DNA of 41,376 bases, taken from positions 1 through 41,376 of the forward strand of contig JALEKJ010000027.1 in assembly GCA_022771695.1 (NCBI GenBank), given 5' to 3'. Origin of the DNA: Roseburia sp. (lineage in GTDB: Bacteria > Bacillota > Clostridia > Lachnospirales > Lachnospiraceae). The number at the start of each line of letters is the position of its first letter. Position 1 is the stretch's first letter. The notes below the pieces were generated by a model. It did not search any database and was not told the DNA's origin. It saw nothing but the letters and a program-made list of their open reading frames with translations. Made by a program: the position numbers and the translations under genes. Shown piece by piece: positions 8,520 through 18,033 of the stretch.

Positions 8520-9181
8520 TGAAGGCAATCCTGTTTGACTTGGATGGAACAATCATAAATTCGGAGGAAGGCATTACAAAATGTGTACAGTATGCATTGA
8601 AGGCTTATGGTGTGGATGAACCGGATTTGAAGAACCTTCTGTGTTTTATCGGACCGCCGTTAGATCCTGTATTTCGGGAACGATACGGTATGACGGAAGA
8701 AGAGGCATGGGAAGCGGTTCAGAAATATCGGGAACGTTTTGATGTGAAGGGGATTTTTGAATGCTGTCTGTATGACGGAGTGGCGGACGTGATTCGGTCG
8801 CTCAAAGAAAAAGGGTATGTGCTTGCACTGGCTTCTTCAAAGCCTGAACTGGCATGTCGGCGTATCCTAGAGCATTTTGCTTTGTTGCCATACTTTGACG
8901 AGGTGGTTGGAGCGACGCTCGACGGTTCTATCAGCACGAAGGAAGAAGTGTTAGAAGAATTAGGGCGCAGAATGGAACATATGCAAATTACCAAAGATGA
9001 AATGTGCCTGATTGGTGATACGAAGTATGATGCTGCAGGCGCCAAGGCGTTCGGCATTCGATGCATCGGAGTAGACTATGGGTTTGGAAAACGCGAAGAT
9101 ATCCTTGCTGCGGGCGCAGAGATAGTGTTTTCGCGAATTGAGGAAGTGGAGAGATATATTGAAGAAGACAGGTGTTTATAG
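8519..9181 (+). CDS. HAD-superfamily (subfamily IA) hydrolase, phosphoglycolate phosphatase-like
   Basis: A 220-residue cytoplasmic phosphatase. The nucleophile motif is FDLDGT (Asp7, with Asp9 as acid/base). A helical cap covers about 15-85, motif II is the serine pair in ALASSKPE, and the metal-binding motif is IGDTKYDAAGA. Length and motifs fit phosphoglycolate phosphatase or pyrophosphatase PpaX-type proteins; the substrate cannot be deduced. The ATG at 8519 shares its A with the stop of the upstream topoisomerase gene, indicating coupled translation. The open frame extends back to 8402 inside the topoisomerase gene, but HAD homologues begin at the chosen Met (MKAILFDLDGT). Confidence 0.9.
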   Translation: MKAILFDLDGTIINSEEGITKCVQYALKAYGVDEPDLKNLLCFIGPPLDPVFRERYGMTEEEAWEAVQKYRERFDVKGIFECCLYDGVADVIRSLKEKGYVLALASSKPELACRRILEHFALLPYFDEVVGATLDGSISTKEEVLEELGRRMEHMQITKDEMCLIGDTKYDAAGAKAFGIRCIGVDYGFGKREDILAAGAEIVFSRIEEVERYIEEDRCL

Positions 9182-9944
9182 AGTCTGGCAAGTGATTTAT
9201 CCAATCGGAATTTATTATGTGGTTTCAAGCATTGTGTATTTTTTCTTGGGAATGTTGCTTGGAAACAATCAGGAAACGTATATGCTGCGTCAGATGGTTT
9301 GCGGTGCGGTGACGATACCGTTTATTCTGTCCTTTTATAAGCAGGATAAGCAGTTTGAAGATACGGTATATGGGAAGAAAAAGTTCTCTTTTGACGCGCA
9401 GACAATATGGGAGATTGTGTTGTCTGTCAGTATCGGCGCGATGCTTGGCATTGCCGTAAACAATTTGATTGCTATGACACCGTTGATGGAGATCTCTGCG
9501 GGATTTAAGGAGGCAAACGATTCTTTTTTTGCCGGTGGGGTTGTATATGAACTTCTCGGTTCCTGCTTGGTGATTCCGATTGCAGAGGAACTGTTGTATC
9601 GCGGCGTTGTGTTTAAGCGGCTTCGCGTCTTTTTGGGTGTCTGGCCTGCGATTTTATTGTCGGCGATTATATTTGGTGCTGTGCATGCGAATCTTGTGCA
9701 GTTCCTATATGCAGGTATTCTTGGAGTATTGTTGGCGTACCTGCTTCAGTCGACCGGGAAGCTATATGCACCGATTCTGGGGCATATTGCGGCAAATGTG
9801 GCGGCAGTTATACGTCAGGAGACTGGATGGCTGGATTTCGCATATGAGCCTACTGCGGCAGGAATCGGATTTTCCCTGCTGCTGCTTGTGGCGACAGCAG
9901 GTGCGCTTGTTTTGTGGAATAGAAAACTGCGAGCTACCGGATAA
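9159..9944 (+). CDS. CPBP-family intramembrane metalloprotease (Abi-like)
   Basis: A multi-pass membrane protein of ~261 residues. The CPBP motifs are all present: EELLYRG (glutamates 143-144, Arg148), FGAVHANLVQF (His176), and GHIAANV (His209, Asn213). Around seven hydrophobic segments are visible. Family members include CAAX prenyl endopeptidases and putative bacteriocin-immunity proteins; no CAAX pathway is expected here. TTG at 9159 is preferred because GTGGAGAG lies 5-10 nt upstream; TTG 9138 and GTG 9192 are alternatives. The gene overlaps the HAD gene by 23 bp, so the two are probably translated together. Confidence 0.85.
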   Translation: MKKTGVYRVWQVIYPIGIYYVVSSIVYFFLGMLLGNNQETYMLRQMVCGAVTIPFILSFYKQDKQFEDTVYGKKKFSFDAQTIWEIVLSVSIGAMLGIAVNNLIAMTPLMEISAGFKEANDSFFAGGVVYELLGSCLVIPIAEELLYRGVVFKRLRVFLGVWPAILLSAIIFGAVHANLVQFLYAGILGVLLAYLLQSTGKLYAPILGHIAANVAAVIRQETGWLDFAYEPTAAGIGFSLLLLVATAGALVLWNRKLRATG

Positions 9945-9998
9945 TCTGATAAAGAATGTGTTAGAGTGAATATGACGAGAGAAAAGGAGAAAAACATC

Positions 9999-10877
9999 AT
10001 GCAGGAAAATAATTGGAATCAGTCATATAATCAAAATCAGCAGCCGAACTACGGACAGCCGATTCCGCCATATGGTTACCATGAACCGGAACGCAAGGGG
10101 TTTGCGATAGCTTCATTGGTACTTGGAATCTTATCACTTGTATTGTGCTGTTTCTATGGAGGATTCTTAGGCATCCTTGGTTTGATTTTTGGCATTGTTT
10201 CTTTGACGAAGAAAGAGAGTAAGATGGGACTGGCGATTGCCGGCATTATCACATCGGCATTTGGTTTAATTTACGGTATCCTTATGGTAATGGCAACGGT
10301 GATGACAATACGGTATGGGATGGCTGGGCTTGATGAAAAAGCTCTTTTGCGATTGATAGAAGAGATGTATGGCATCGAGAGTGTGGAGCCGGAGATTGTT
10401 GCGGAAACTGAGACGGTAGAGGAGCCGGAAGAGCAAGAAGATACCACAACCTTGTCGGAGGAGGACCCATTTGCCGGAAACGCCTTTGTGTTAGGGGATG
10501 AGTCGGTTATTTATTTTGAAGCAGATGGAACCTTTGTGTGGTATCAGAACGATGCGAATCATGACGATTATTATTTTGTTGGTACCTATGATGCTTATCG
10601 GGCAGAGTTCGCAGAATCCTACATAGTGACATATCTGGGTGAATATGGAGTTACGGAAGACGAACTGGCAGACCTATATGATAGAAATGAGGACAGTGAA
10701 TTTTATACAGAAGAGAACTTTACCTGTCTGGTGCTTCATAATGAGTCGGCAATCTGCGACGGCGAGGAACAGGTTACAGAACCGTATGATACCAACTATA
10801 TGGGATTCTATATGGATGGATATTACGATGCTGCAAATATGGCGAGTGGAGGGTATACAGCATTCACGATGCGATGA
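9999..10877 (+). CDS. DUF4190 membrane protein with an acidic extracytoplasmic domain
   Basis: A 292-residue protein of unknown function. A Gln/Asn/Pro/Tyr-rich cytoplasmic head (1-32) is followed by two hydrophobic segments (about 38-65 and 74-100) that match the DUF4190 pattern (KGFAIASLVLGILSL; KMGLAIAGI). An acidic Glu/Thr-rich linker leads to a C-terminal domain (~150-292) with VIYFEADGTFVWYQND, which resembles the small beta-rich domains of secreted clostridial proteins. ATG 9999 follows GGAG at 9 nt; a GTG at 9966 is in frame but lacks a ribosome binding site. A role at the cell envelope is inferred from topology alone. Confidence 0.75.
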   Translation: MQENNWNQSYNQNQQPNYGQPIPPYGYHEPERKGFAIASLVLGILSLVLCCFYGGFLGILGLIFGIVSLTKKESKMGLAIAGIITSAFGLIYGILMVMATVMTIRYGMAGLDEKALLRLIEEMYGIESVEPEIVAETETVEEPEEQEDTTTLSEEDPFAGNAFVLGDESVIYFEADGTFVWYQNDANHDDYYFVGTYDAYRAEFAESYIVTYLGEYGVTEDELADLYDRNEDSEFYTEENFTCLVLHNESAICDGEEQVTEPYDTNYMGFYMDGYYDAANMASGGYTAFTMR

Positions 10878-10931
10878 GAAGATAGCGTCAAATGCGCACA
10901 CAATTTAAAAACAATTTAAAAATACAGGGAC

Positions 10932-10970
10932 AGAGAGGTTCGAGTGTAAAAACTGGAATCTCTTTTTTTT
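10932..10970 (+). terminator. Probable terminator after the DUF4190 gene
   Basis: AGAGA-GG-TTC pairs with GAATCTCT (8 bp with a 2-nt bulge), followed by eight T. The stem is weaker than the other terminators in the window. Confidence 0.55.
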
Positions 10971-11086
10971 GTTACCAAATTGTTTGTATGAGCGCAATAT
11001 AAAGAGAAAATAAAGACTATAAATTGAAAATATAAGTGAAGTTCCATGAATTGTCATATTATCAGACAACTCAAGAAAAAAATAGG

Positions 11087-11115
11087 TAGACAAACAAGCG
11101 CGAAAGTTGTATATT
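11087..11115 (+). promoter_or_regulatory. Candidate promoter of gltBD
   Basis: TAGACA (11087-11092) and TATATT (11110-11115) are 17 nt apart, giving a leader of ~80 nt before gltB. The leader has one imperfect hairpin (CAACTGTC 11140-11147 with GACGGTTG 11159-11166). The rest of the 323-bp gap from 10878 to 11200 is AT-rich, and apart from the terminator above I see no gene in it. Confidence 0.5.
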
Positions 11116-11200
11116 AGAATACATCAAAACTAGAAAAGACAACTGTCCGCGAGAAAAAGACGGTTGCCGGAAATACAGGATTACAGAAAGGAAGCCAGTT

Positions 11201-14200
11201 ATGAAAGAGCAGAGAAGTTACAAGAAAGATACGCTTGACCGCTTTATGCCATTGGATACAACACATGCGGCGGCAGGTATGTATGACCCGCAATTTGAAC
11301 ACGATAACTGCGGTATCGGTGCAGTGGTCAATATTAAGGGCATTAAGACGCACGAGACAGTAGAGAATGCACTTAAGATTGTTGAGAACTTAAAGCACAG
11401 AGCAGGAAAAGATGCAGAGGGTAAGACCGGTGACGGTGTCGGTATTCTGCTTCAGATTTCTCATAAGTTCTTTTTGAAGATGGCTGGAGAATTAGGCATC
11501 AAACTTGGCGGTGAGCGAGATTACGGCGTGGGTATGTTCTTTTTTCCACAGGATGAGTTAAAGCGCAATCAGGCGAAGAAGATGTTTGAGGTCATTGTGC
11601 AGAAGGAGGGGATGGAGTTCCTCGGATGGAGAGAGGTTCCAACAGACCCGATGAAGCTCGGTCAGAAAGCAGTGGACTGTATGCCATATATTATGCAGGG
11701 CTTTGTAAAGCGCCCGGCGGATGTGGAGAAGGGACTTGACTTTGACCGCAAGCTGTATGTGGCAAGACGTGTCTTTGAACAGTCGAATGATGACACCTAT
11801 GTGGTTTCCTTATCCAGCAGAACCATCGTATATAAGGGTATGTTTTTGGTGGAGCAGCTTCGCCTTTTCTTTGCGGATTTGCAGGATGAGGACTATGAGT
11901 CGGCGATTGCAACGGTACACTCCCGTTTCTCGACAAACACGAATCCAAGCTGGGAGCGTGCACATCCGAATCGTTTTATCGTACATAACGGTGAGATTAA
12001 TACCATTAAGGGTAATGCAGACAAGATGCTTGCCCGCGAGGAGACGATGGAGTCCGAGCATCTAAAGGGAGAGTTGCAGAAGGTGCTTCCGGTGATTAAT
12101 AGTGAAGGTTCTGATTCGGCAATGCTTGACAATACATTGGAGTTCCTTGTAATGAGTGGCATGGATTTGCCGCTTGCGGTTATGATTATGATACCGGAAC
12201 CTTGGGCGAATAATCAGATTATGTCCCAAAAGAAAAAGGATTTTTATCAGTACTATGCGACGATGATGGAACCGTGGGACGGCCCTGCATCCATCCTTTT
12301 CTCCGATGGTGATATGATGGGAGCCGTTTTGGACAGAAATGGTTTAAGACCATCCAGATACTACATTACAGATGATGATTATCTGATTCTTTCTTCTGAG
12401 GTCGGTGTGCTTGATATTGATCCGACAAAGATTGTAGTAAAAGAGCGTTTGCGCCCCGGCAAGATGCTTTTGGTGGACACCGTGCAGGGAAGAGTTATCG
12501 ATGATGATGAGTTGAAGGAAACTTATGCGAATAAGCAGCCGTATGGTGAGTGGCTGGACCGCAACTTATTAAAGCTAGCAGACTTAAAGATTCCGAACGA
12601 GCGTGTGCCGGAATACACCAAGGAGGAGCGCCAGCGGATGCAGAAGGCATTCGGTTATACTTATGAATCCCTGCGAGAGGCAATTCTGCCGATGGCAAGA
12701 GATGGTGGAGAGGGAACTTCTGCGATGGGTTTCGATACACCGCTTGCCGCGCTGGCAAGTGACCATCAGCCACTTTTCAATTACTTCAAACAGCTGTTTG
12801 CACAGGTAACCAATCCGCCAATTGATTCTATTCGTGAGAAAGTTGTGACATCTACGACAGTTTATATCGGTGAAGACGGCAACCTTCTGGAGGAAACGGC
12901 AAAAAATTGTCAGGTGCTGAAGGTAAACAATCCGATTCTGACCAATACCGACCTTATGAAAATTAAGGCGATGAAGGTAGACGGATTTAAGGTGGAAATT
13001 ATTCCGATTATCTACTATAAAAATACGAGTCTGGAGAAAGCGATTGACCGTCTGTGTGTGGAAGCGGACCGTGCTTACAGGGATGGCGCGAATATCCTGA
13101 TTTTGTCTGACCGGGGCGTGGATGAGAACCATGTACCGATTCCGTCACTTTTGGCGGTATCTGCGCTACAGCAGCATCTCGTTAAGACAAAAAAGAGAAC
13201 GGCGCTTGCAATGATTTTGGAGTCTGGTGAACCGAGAGAGGTACATCATTTTGCAACGCTGCTTGGCTATGGTGCCTGTGCAATTAACCCATACCTGGCA
13301 CAGGATACCGTAAAACAGCTTGTAGATGACCATATGCTGGATAAAGACTACTACGCGGCAATACAGGATTACAATGCTGCCATCTTAAACGGTATTGTTA
13401 AGATAGCGTCCAAGATGGGTATTTCTACGATTCAGTCCTATGAAGGTTCGAAAATCTTTGAGGCAATCGGAATTGATAAGGAAGTTATTGATAAATATTT
13501 CACGAATACGGTGAGCCGTATCGGTGGTATCACATTAAAAGATATTGAGAGTGATGTGAATGAACTTCATTCTGCGGCATATGATCCACTGGGACTTGAG
13601 ACGGATTTGACCTTAGACAGCCGCGGACGTCACAAGATGCGCAGCGGTGCAGACCCGCACCTTTACAACCCTGCAACTATCCATCTGTTACAGGAATCAA
13701 CCAAGCGTGGTGATTACGAGCTGTTTAAACAGTACACCGAGCTGGTAAATAAAGAGGAACGCGAAATTACATTGCGTGGATTGATGGACTTCAACTATCC
13801 GAAAAAAGGTGTTCCGATTGAGGAAGTAGAGAGTGTGGAATCCATTGTAACCCGTTTTAAGACAGGTGCAATGTCTTACGGTTCCATTTCACAGGAAGCA
13901 CATGAGACACTGGCAATCGCAATGAACCGTCTGCACGGTAAGTCCAACTCCGGAGAGGGTGGCGAGGACGCAGAGCGTATCGCAAGTAAGAACAGCCCGG
14001 TCAACCGCTGTTCGGCAATCAAGCAGGTGGCATCCGGACGTTTTGGTGTCACAAGCCAGTATCTGGTAAGTGCAGAGGAGATTCAGATTAAGATGGCACA
14101 GGGCGCGAAGCCGGGGGAAGGCGGACATCTTCCGGGTAAAAAGGTTTATCCGTGGATTGCTAAGACCAGACTTTCCACACCGGGAGTTTCCCTGATTTCT

Positions 14201-15793
14201 CCGCCACCACATCATGATATCTATTCGATTGAGGATTTGGAACAGTTGATTTTTGACCTGAAAAATTCCAACCGCGATGCGCGCATTACCGTAAAGCTGG
14301 TATCCGAAGCTGGTGTCGGAACGGTCGCAGCCGGTGTTGCGAAAGCGGGCGCACAGGTTGTCTTAATTTCCGGTTATGACGGCGGTACCGGTGCAGCACC
14401 GTCAAGTTCTATTCACAATGCAGGGCTTCCTTGGGAGCTTGGTCTTGCGGAGACACATCAGACCTTGATTATGAACGGGTTGAGAAATAAAGTACGCATT
14501 GAGACAGACGGTAAGCTGATGAGTGGACGTGATGTGGCGACAGCGGCATTGCTCGGTGCTGAGGAGTTCGGTTTCGCAACGGCTCCGTTAGTAACCTTGG
14601 GTTGTGTTATGATGCGTGTATGTAATCTTGATACCTGTCCGGCAGGTATTGCAACACAGAATCCGGAACTTCGGAAACGCTTTGCCGGAAAGCCGGAGTA
14701 TGTGGAGAACTTCATGCGATTTATCGCACAGGACTTGAGAGAGTACATGGCAAAATTAGGCTGCCGTACCATGGATGAGATGGTCGGAAGAACCGATTTG
14801 CTGAAGGTGAGAGACGATTTGAGCGGAAGAGAGCAGGAGATTGATTTGTCCCGTATCTTAAATAATCCGTTTGCCGGACCGAAGGAGAAGGTAACCTTTG
14901 ATCCGAAGATGATATATGATTTTGAATTGGAGAAATCCAAGGATGTCACAGTATTGTTAAAACAGCTGGGTTCTGCCTTAGAGCAGAAGCAGCGCAGAAG
15001 TATCGATGTAGAGGTGACGAACACAGATCGTTCCTTTGGTACGATTTTCGGCTCTGAGATTACGAAAAAGTATGGCGGAGAGGGCTTGCCGGAAGATACA
15101 TTTATTGTGAAATGTACCGGTGCAGGCGGACAGAGCTTTGGCGCATTCATTCCGAAGGGATTGACCTTGGAGCTGGTAGGCGATTCCAACGATTATTTCG
15201 GAAAAGGTCTTTCCGGCGGTAAACTCGTTGTCTATGCTCCGGCAGGTGTAAAGTATAAAAAGGAAGAGAACATCATTATCGGAAACGTAGCACTGTACGG
15301 TGCAACCAGTGGAAAAGCGTTTATCAACGGCGTGGCGGGAGAACGCTTCTGTGTCAGAAATTCCGGTGCTTCCGCGGTCGTAGAAGGTGTCGGTGATCAC
15401 GGATGCGAGTACATGACAGGCGGACGCGTGGTTGTGCTCGGCAAGACCGGTAAAAACTTTGCAGCCGGTATGAGCGGCGGTATTGCCTATGTACTTGATG
15501 AGGACAATGACCTTTATACCAGAATCAACAAAGAGATGGTATTCTCTGAGGAGGTTTCCAACAAGTACGATGTCATGGAATTAAAGAACATGATTAAAGA
15601 ACATGTGGCATTGACGAACTCAGAAAAAGGAAAGGCAATTCTCGATAACTTTAGCGAGTACTTGCCGAAGTTCAAGAAGGTAATTCCTTACGATTACAAC
15701 CGGATGCTTATGGCAATCGTACAGATGGAGGAGAAGGGACTTTCCTCCGAGCAGGCACAGATTGAAGCATTCTATGCAAATACAAAAAACTAA
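11201..15793 (+). CDS. gltB: Glutamate synthase, large (alpha) subunit
   Basis: Makes two glutamates from glutamine and 2-oxoglutarate, passing ammonia through an internal tunnel; full length at 1530 residues. The N-terminal amidotransferase nucleophile is Cys37 (DNCGIGAVVNI), so a 36-residue propeptide must be removed. The central and FMN-binding barrel regions follow. The 3Fe-4S cysteines are C1135, C1141 and C1146 (CVMMRVCNLDTCPAG). The C-terminal GXGXG beta-helix includes GDHGCEYMTGGRVVVLG. ATG 11201 follows AAAGGAAG. The small subunit gene starts 12 bp downstream, so the pair forms the NAD(P)H-dependent enzyme of ammonia assimilation. Confidence 0.97.
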   Translation: MKEQRSYKKDTLDRFMPLDTTHAAAGMYDPQFEHDNCGIGAVVNIKGIKTHETVENALKIVENLKHRAGKDAEGKTGDGVGILLQISHKFFLKMAGELGIKLGGERDYGVGMFFFPQDELKRNQAKKMFEVIVQKEGMEFLGWREVPTDPMKLGQKAVDCMPYIMQGFVKRPADVEKGLDFDRKLYVARRVFEQSNDDTYVVSLSSRTIVYKGMFLVEQLRLFFADLQDEDYESAIATVHSRFSTNTNPSWERAHPNRFIVHNGEINTIKGNADKMLAREETMESEHLKGELQKVLPVINSEGSDSAMLDNTLEFLVMSGMDLPLAVMIMIPEPWANNQIMSQKKKDFYQYYATMMEPWDGPASILFSDGDMMGAVLDRNGLRPSRYYITDDDYLILSSEVGVLDIDPTKIVVKERLRPGKMLLVDTVQGRVIDDDELKETYANKQPYGEWLDRNLLKLADLKIPNERVPEYTKEERQRMQKAFGYTYESLREAILPMARDGGEGTSAMGFDTPLAALASDHQPLFNYFKQLFAQVTNPPIDSIREKVVTSTTVYIGEDGNLLEETAKNCQVLKVNNPILTNTDLMKIKAMKVDGFKVEIIPIIYYKNTSLEKAIDRLCVEADRAYRDGANILILSDRGVDENHVPIPSLLAVSALQQHLVKTKKRTALAMILESGEPREVHHFATLLGYGACAINPYLAQDTVKQLVDDHMLDKDYYAAIQDYNAAILNGIVKIASKMGISTIQSYEGSKIFEAIGIDKEVIDKYFTNTVSRIGGITLKDIESDVNELHSAAYDPLGLETDLTLDSRGRHKMRSGADPHLYNPATIHLLQESTKRGDYELFKQYTELVNKEEREITLRGLMDFNYPKKGVPIEEVESVESIVTRFKTGAMSYGSISQEAHETLAIAMNRLHGKSNSGEGGEDAERIASKNSPVNRCSAIKQVASGRFGVTSQYLVSAEEIQIKMAQGAKPGEGGHLPGKKVYPWIAKTRLSTPGVSLISPPPHHDIYSIEDLEQLIFDLKNSNRDARITVKLVSEAGVGTVAAGVAKAGAQVVLISGYDGGTGAAPSSSIHNAGLPWELGLAETHQTLIMNGLRNKVRIETDGKLMSGRDVATAALLGAEEFGFATAPLVTLGCVMMRVCNLDTCPAGIATQNPELRKRFAGKPEYVENFMRFIAQDLREYMAKLGCRTMDEMVGRTDLLKVRDDLSGREQEIDLSRILNNPFAGPKEKVTFDPKMIYDFELEKSKDVTVLLKQLGSALEQKQRRSIDVEVTNTDRSFGTIFGSEITKKYGGEGLPEDTFIVKCTGAGGQSFGAFIPKGLTLELVGDSNDYFGKGLSGGKLVVYAPAGVKYKKEENIIIGNVALYGATSGKAFINGVAGERFCVRNSGASAVVEGVGDHGCEYMTGGRVVVLGKTGKNFAAGMSGGIAYVLDEDNDLYTRINKEMVFSEEVSNKYDVMELKNMIKEHVALTNSEKGKAILDNFSEYLPKFKKVIPYDYNRMLMAIVQMEEKGLSSEQAQIEAFYANTKN

Positions 15794-15805
15794 GGAGGCG
15801 CGAAC

Positions 15806-17290
15806 ATGGGAAAGCCAACAGGATTTATGGAATATGACAGAGAAAATGCGAGAGCGGTAGAACCAAAGGAGCGCATCAAGAATTTTAATGAATTCCACAC
15901 TCCTTTATCCAAAGAGAGACAGCAGACACAGGCAGCACGCTGTATGAACTGTGGTGTGCCGTTCTGTCAGGCAGGAATGAATATTTGTGGGATGACCTCC
16001 GGGTGCCCGCTGCACAATCTGGTACCGGAATGGAACGACCTGGTGTACACGGGAAACTGGGAGCAGGCATATAACCGTCTGAAAAAGACCAATAATTTCC
16101 CGGAATTTACATCACGTGTATGTCCGGCACTCTGTGAGGCGGCTTGTACCTGCGGACACTGGGAGGACCCTGTGACCTGCAAGGCAAACGAGCACGGAAT
16201 CATTGAAAATGCTTATGAGCAGGGCTATGCAGGGGCAAAACCGCCACGCGTGCGCACCGGAAAGAAGGTTGCGGTAATCGGTTCCGGTCCGGCAGGACTT
16301 GCGGCGGCAGACCAGCTCAATAAGCGCGGGCATTCCGTGACAGTCTATGAGAGAGATGACCGCGTCGGCGGACTGCTGATGTACGGTATCCCGAACATGA
16401 AACTGGAAAAGTGGGTGATTGACCGCAAGATTGCCGTAATGAAGGAAGAGGGCATTGAGTTTGTCACCGGTGTGAATGTAGGAAAAGACGTAAAGGCAGC
16501 AAAACTGCTAAAAGAATACGATCGTGTGATTTTAGCTTGCGGCGCAAAGAATCCACGTGATATCAAGGTGCCTGGCAGAGATGCGGAGGGAATTTACTTT
16601 GCAGTGGACTTCTTAAAGGCGACGACAAAGAGTCTTCTTGATTCGGAATTAAAAGACGGAAAATATATTTCTGCGAAAGGCAAGAAAGTTGTTATCATCG
16701 GTGGCGGTGATACCGGAAATGACTGTGTGGGAACCTCCATTCGTCATGGATGTACCAGCGTGACACAGCTTGAGATGATGCCGAAAGCGCCGGATACACG
16801 AGCAGAGAACAACCCATGGCCGGAGTGGCCGAAGGTCTGCAAGACCGACTACGGTCAGGAGGAAGCAATCGCAATGTTCGGGCATGACCCGCGTATTTAT
16901 CAGACAACAGTCAAGGAGTTCTTGAAGGACAAGAACGGAAAACTGACCGGTCTTGTAACCGTGAAGCTTGAGAGCAAGAAAGATGAGAAGACAGGACGCA
17001 TGGTGATGGCAGAGGTTGCAGGCAGTGAGGAGAAGTTAGAGGCAGATCTGGTGCTGATTGCAGCGGGCTTCCTTGGAACAGAGAAATATGTGGCTGACGC
17101 ATTTGGCGTGGAGTTAAATACCAGAACGAATGTGGCAACCACAGAGAACGGCTATGCGACGAAAGTCAAAAATGTCTTTGCGGCAGGTGATACACATAGA
17201 GGACAGTCGCTTGTTGTGTGGGCAATCCATGAGGGTCGTGAGGTTGCAACAGAAGTGGATGAGAGCCTGATGGGATATTCTTATCTGTAA
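15806..17290 (+). CDS. gltD: Glutamate synthase, small (beta) subunit
   Basis: Feeds electrons from NAD(P)H through FAD and 4Fe-4S clusters to GltB; 494 residues. The N-terminal cysteine-rich domain starts RCMNCGVPFC (C46, C49, C54), with more cysteines at 106, 110, 114, 116 and 125. The FAD-binding fold has VIGSGPAGLAAA (from ~157), and the nucleotide-binding fold has VVIIGGGDTGNDCVG. A C-terminal AAGDTHRGQSLVVWAI matches the conserved FAD site. It is preceded by AAGGAGG and co-transcribed with gltB; two terminators follow. Confidence 0.97.
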   Translation: MGKPTGFMEYDRENARAVEPKERIKNFNEFHTPLSKERQQTQAARCMNCGVPFCQAGMNICGMTSGCPLHNLVPEWNDLVYTGNWEQAYNRLKKTNNFPEFTSRVCPALCEAACTCGHWEDPVTCKANEHGIIENAYEQGYAGAKPPRVRTGKKVAVIGSGPAGLAAADQLNKRGHSVTVYERDDRVGGLLMYGIPNMKLEKWVIDRKIAVMKEEGIEFVTGVNVGKDVKAAKLLKEYDRVILACGAKNPRDIKVPGRDAEGIYFAVDFLKATTKSLLDSELKDGKYISAKGKKVVIIGGGDTGNDCVGTSIRHGCTSVTQLEMMPKAPDTRAENNPWPEWPKVCKTDYGQEEAIAMFGHDPRIYQTTVKEFLKDKNGKLTGLVTVKLESKKDEKTGRMVMAEVAGSEEKLEADLVLIAAGFLGTEKYVADAFGVELNTRTNVATTENGYATKVKNVFAAGDTHRGQSLVVWAIHEGREVATEVDESLMGYSYL

Positions 17291-17333
17291 AAATCATTAC
17301 ATCATAGGTGGTACGAAAAACCACTTACCCTGA

Positions 17334-17381
17334 AAAAAGAACCACTTACCGTAAACCTATTTACGGTGGAGGTTCTTTTTT
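17334..17381 (+). terminator. First terminator after gltD
   Basis: A long hairpin with outer stem AAAGAACC/GGTTCTTT and inner stem TACCGTAAA/TTTACGGT ends in a T run. Just upstream, GGTGGT...ACCACTTACC (17308-17329) duplicates AACCACTTACC (copies at 17319-17329 and 17340-17350) and could form a competing hairpin. Confidence 0.85.
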
Positions 17382-17392
17382 GTATGATATAG

Positions 17393-17417
17393 AAAATCCT
17401 TGTATCAAGGATTTTTT
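17393..17417 (+). terminator. Second terminator after gltD
   Basis: A perfect 10-bp stem (AAAATCCTTG with CAAGGATTTT) with a TAT loop and trailing T. It lies in tandem 12 bp after the first terminator and 50 bp before the yccF start. Confidence 0.75.
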
Positions 17418-17468
17418 AGGACAAATAAGAAAAGGTTGATTGGCAGAAGAAAGGAAAGGTAGATAAAT

Positions 17469-17828
17469 ATGGGATGCTTGGGAAATTTGTTATGGTTCAT
17501 TTTTGGCGGCTTTATCAGTGGATTGAGTTGGATTTTAGCAGGGTGCCTCTGGTGTATCACGATTGTCGGGGTGCCGATTGGTGTGCAATGCTTTAAGTTT
17601 GCGAGCCTCTCCTTTTTCCCATTCGGAAAGGAAGTGGAGTACGGCGGTGGAACCGTATCACTTCTGGTAAATATTATCTGGCTGCTTATATCGGGAATTC
17701 CTCTTGCAATCGAGCATGTGACGATGGGGTGTCTGCTTTGCATTACAGTTATCGGAATTCCGTTCGGATTGCAGCAGTTTAAGCTTGCAAAGCTGGCACT
17801 GATGCCGTTTGGGGCAACGGTGAGATAG
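17469..17828 (+). CDS. YccF-domain inner membrane protein
   Basis: A 119-residue membrane protein built from two copies of the short YccF unit. The repeated pattern is an LWFIFGG-like helix followed by a CLWCITIVGVPIGVQCFK-like segment, here at about 1-45 and again at 64-110, where GCLLCITVIGIPFGLQQFKL mirrors it. The family is widespread and its function is unknown. ATG 17469 follows AGGAAAGG. It lies alone between the gltD terminators and its own terminator. Confidence 0.9.
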   Translation: MGCLGNLLWFIFGGFISGLSWILAGCLWCITIVGVPIGVQCFKFASLSFFPFGKEVEYGGGTVSLLVNIIWLLISGIPLAIEHVTMGCLLCITVIGIPFGLQQFKLAKLALMPFGATVR

Positions 17829-17889
17829 CGGATTTAAGAAAAGCTTAAGAAATCACAAAGCGATTTTTAAGGGAATGGCTATATTTATG

Positions 17890-17930
17890 AAACGGATGCT
17901 GTTTATAGTAAAAGACAGCATCCGTTTTGA
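17890..17930 (+). terminator. Terminator after the YccF gene
   Basis: A perfect 13-bp stem (AAACGGATGCTGT with ACAGCATCCGTTT) and a 12-nt loop. The T tract is short (TTTTGAT), so termination may be partial. Confidence 0.7.
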
Positions 17931-17943
17931 TATTTAAGGTGAA

Positions 17944-17960
17944 TTTAAACCGGGTTTAAA
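17944..17960. promoter_or_regulatory. Palindrome upstream of the C39-like gene
   Basis: TTTAAACC-G-GGTTTAAA is a perfect 8-bp palindrome about 75 bp before the next start codon. Several TTTAAG/CTTAAG words lie around it (17826-17972). It could be an operator, but no regulator or promoter match supports this. Confidence 0.3.
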
Positions 17961-18033
17961 GAAAATTTAAGCTAGAAGACCTAGAATAAGAAAAAGGAGA
18001 AGAAACAATAAGAATAGAATACGGGGAGAGAGT

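Noticed and set aside
10899-10922. Tandem ACAATTTAAAA units
   Set aside because: Two short AT-rich copies only; likely chance in an AT-rich gap.
14458-15189. 243-codon minus-strand frame inside gltB
   Set aside because: It is antisense to highly conserved GltB sequence and carries no motif.
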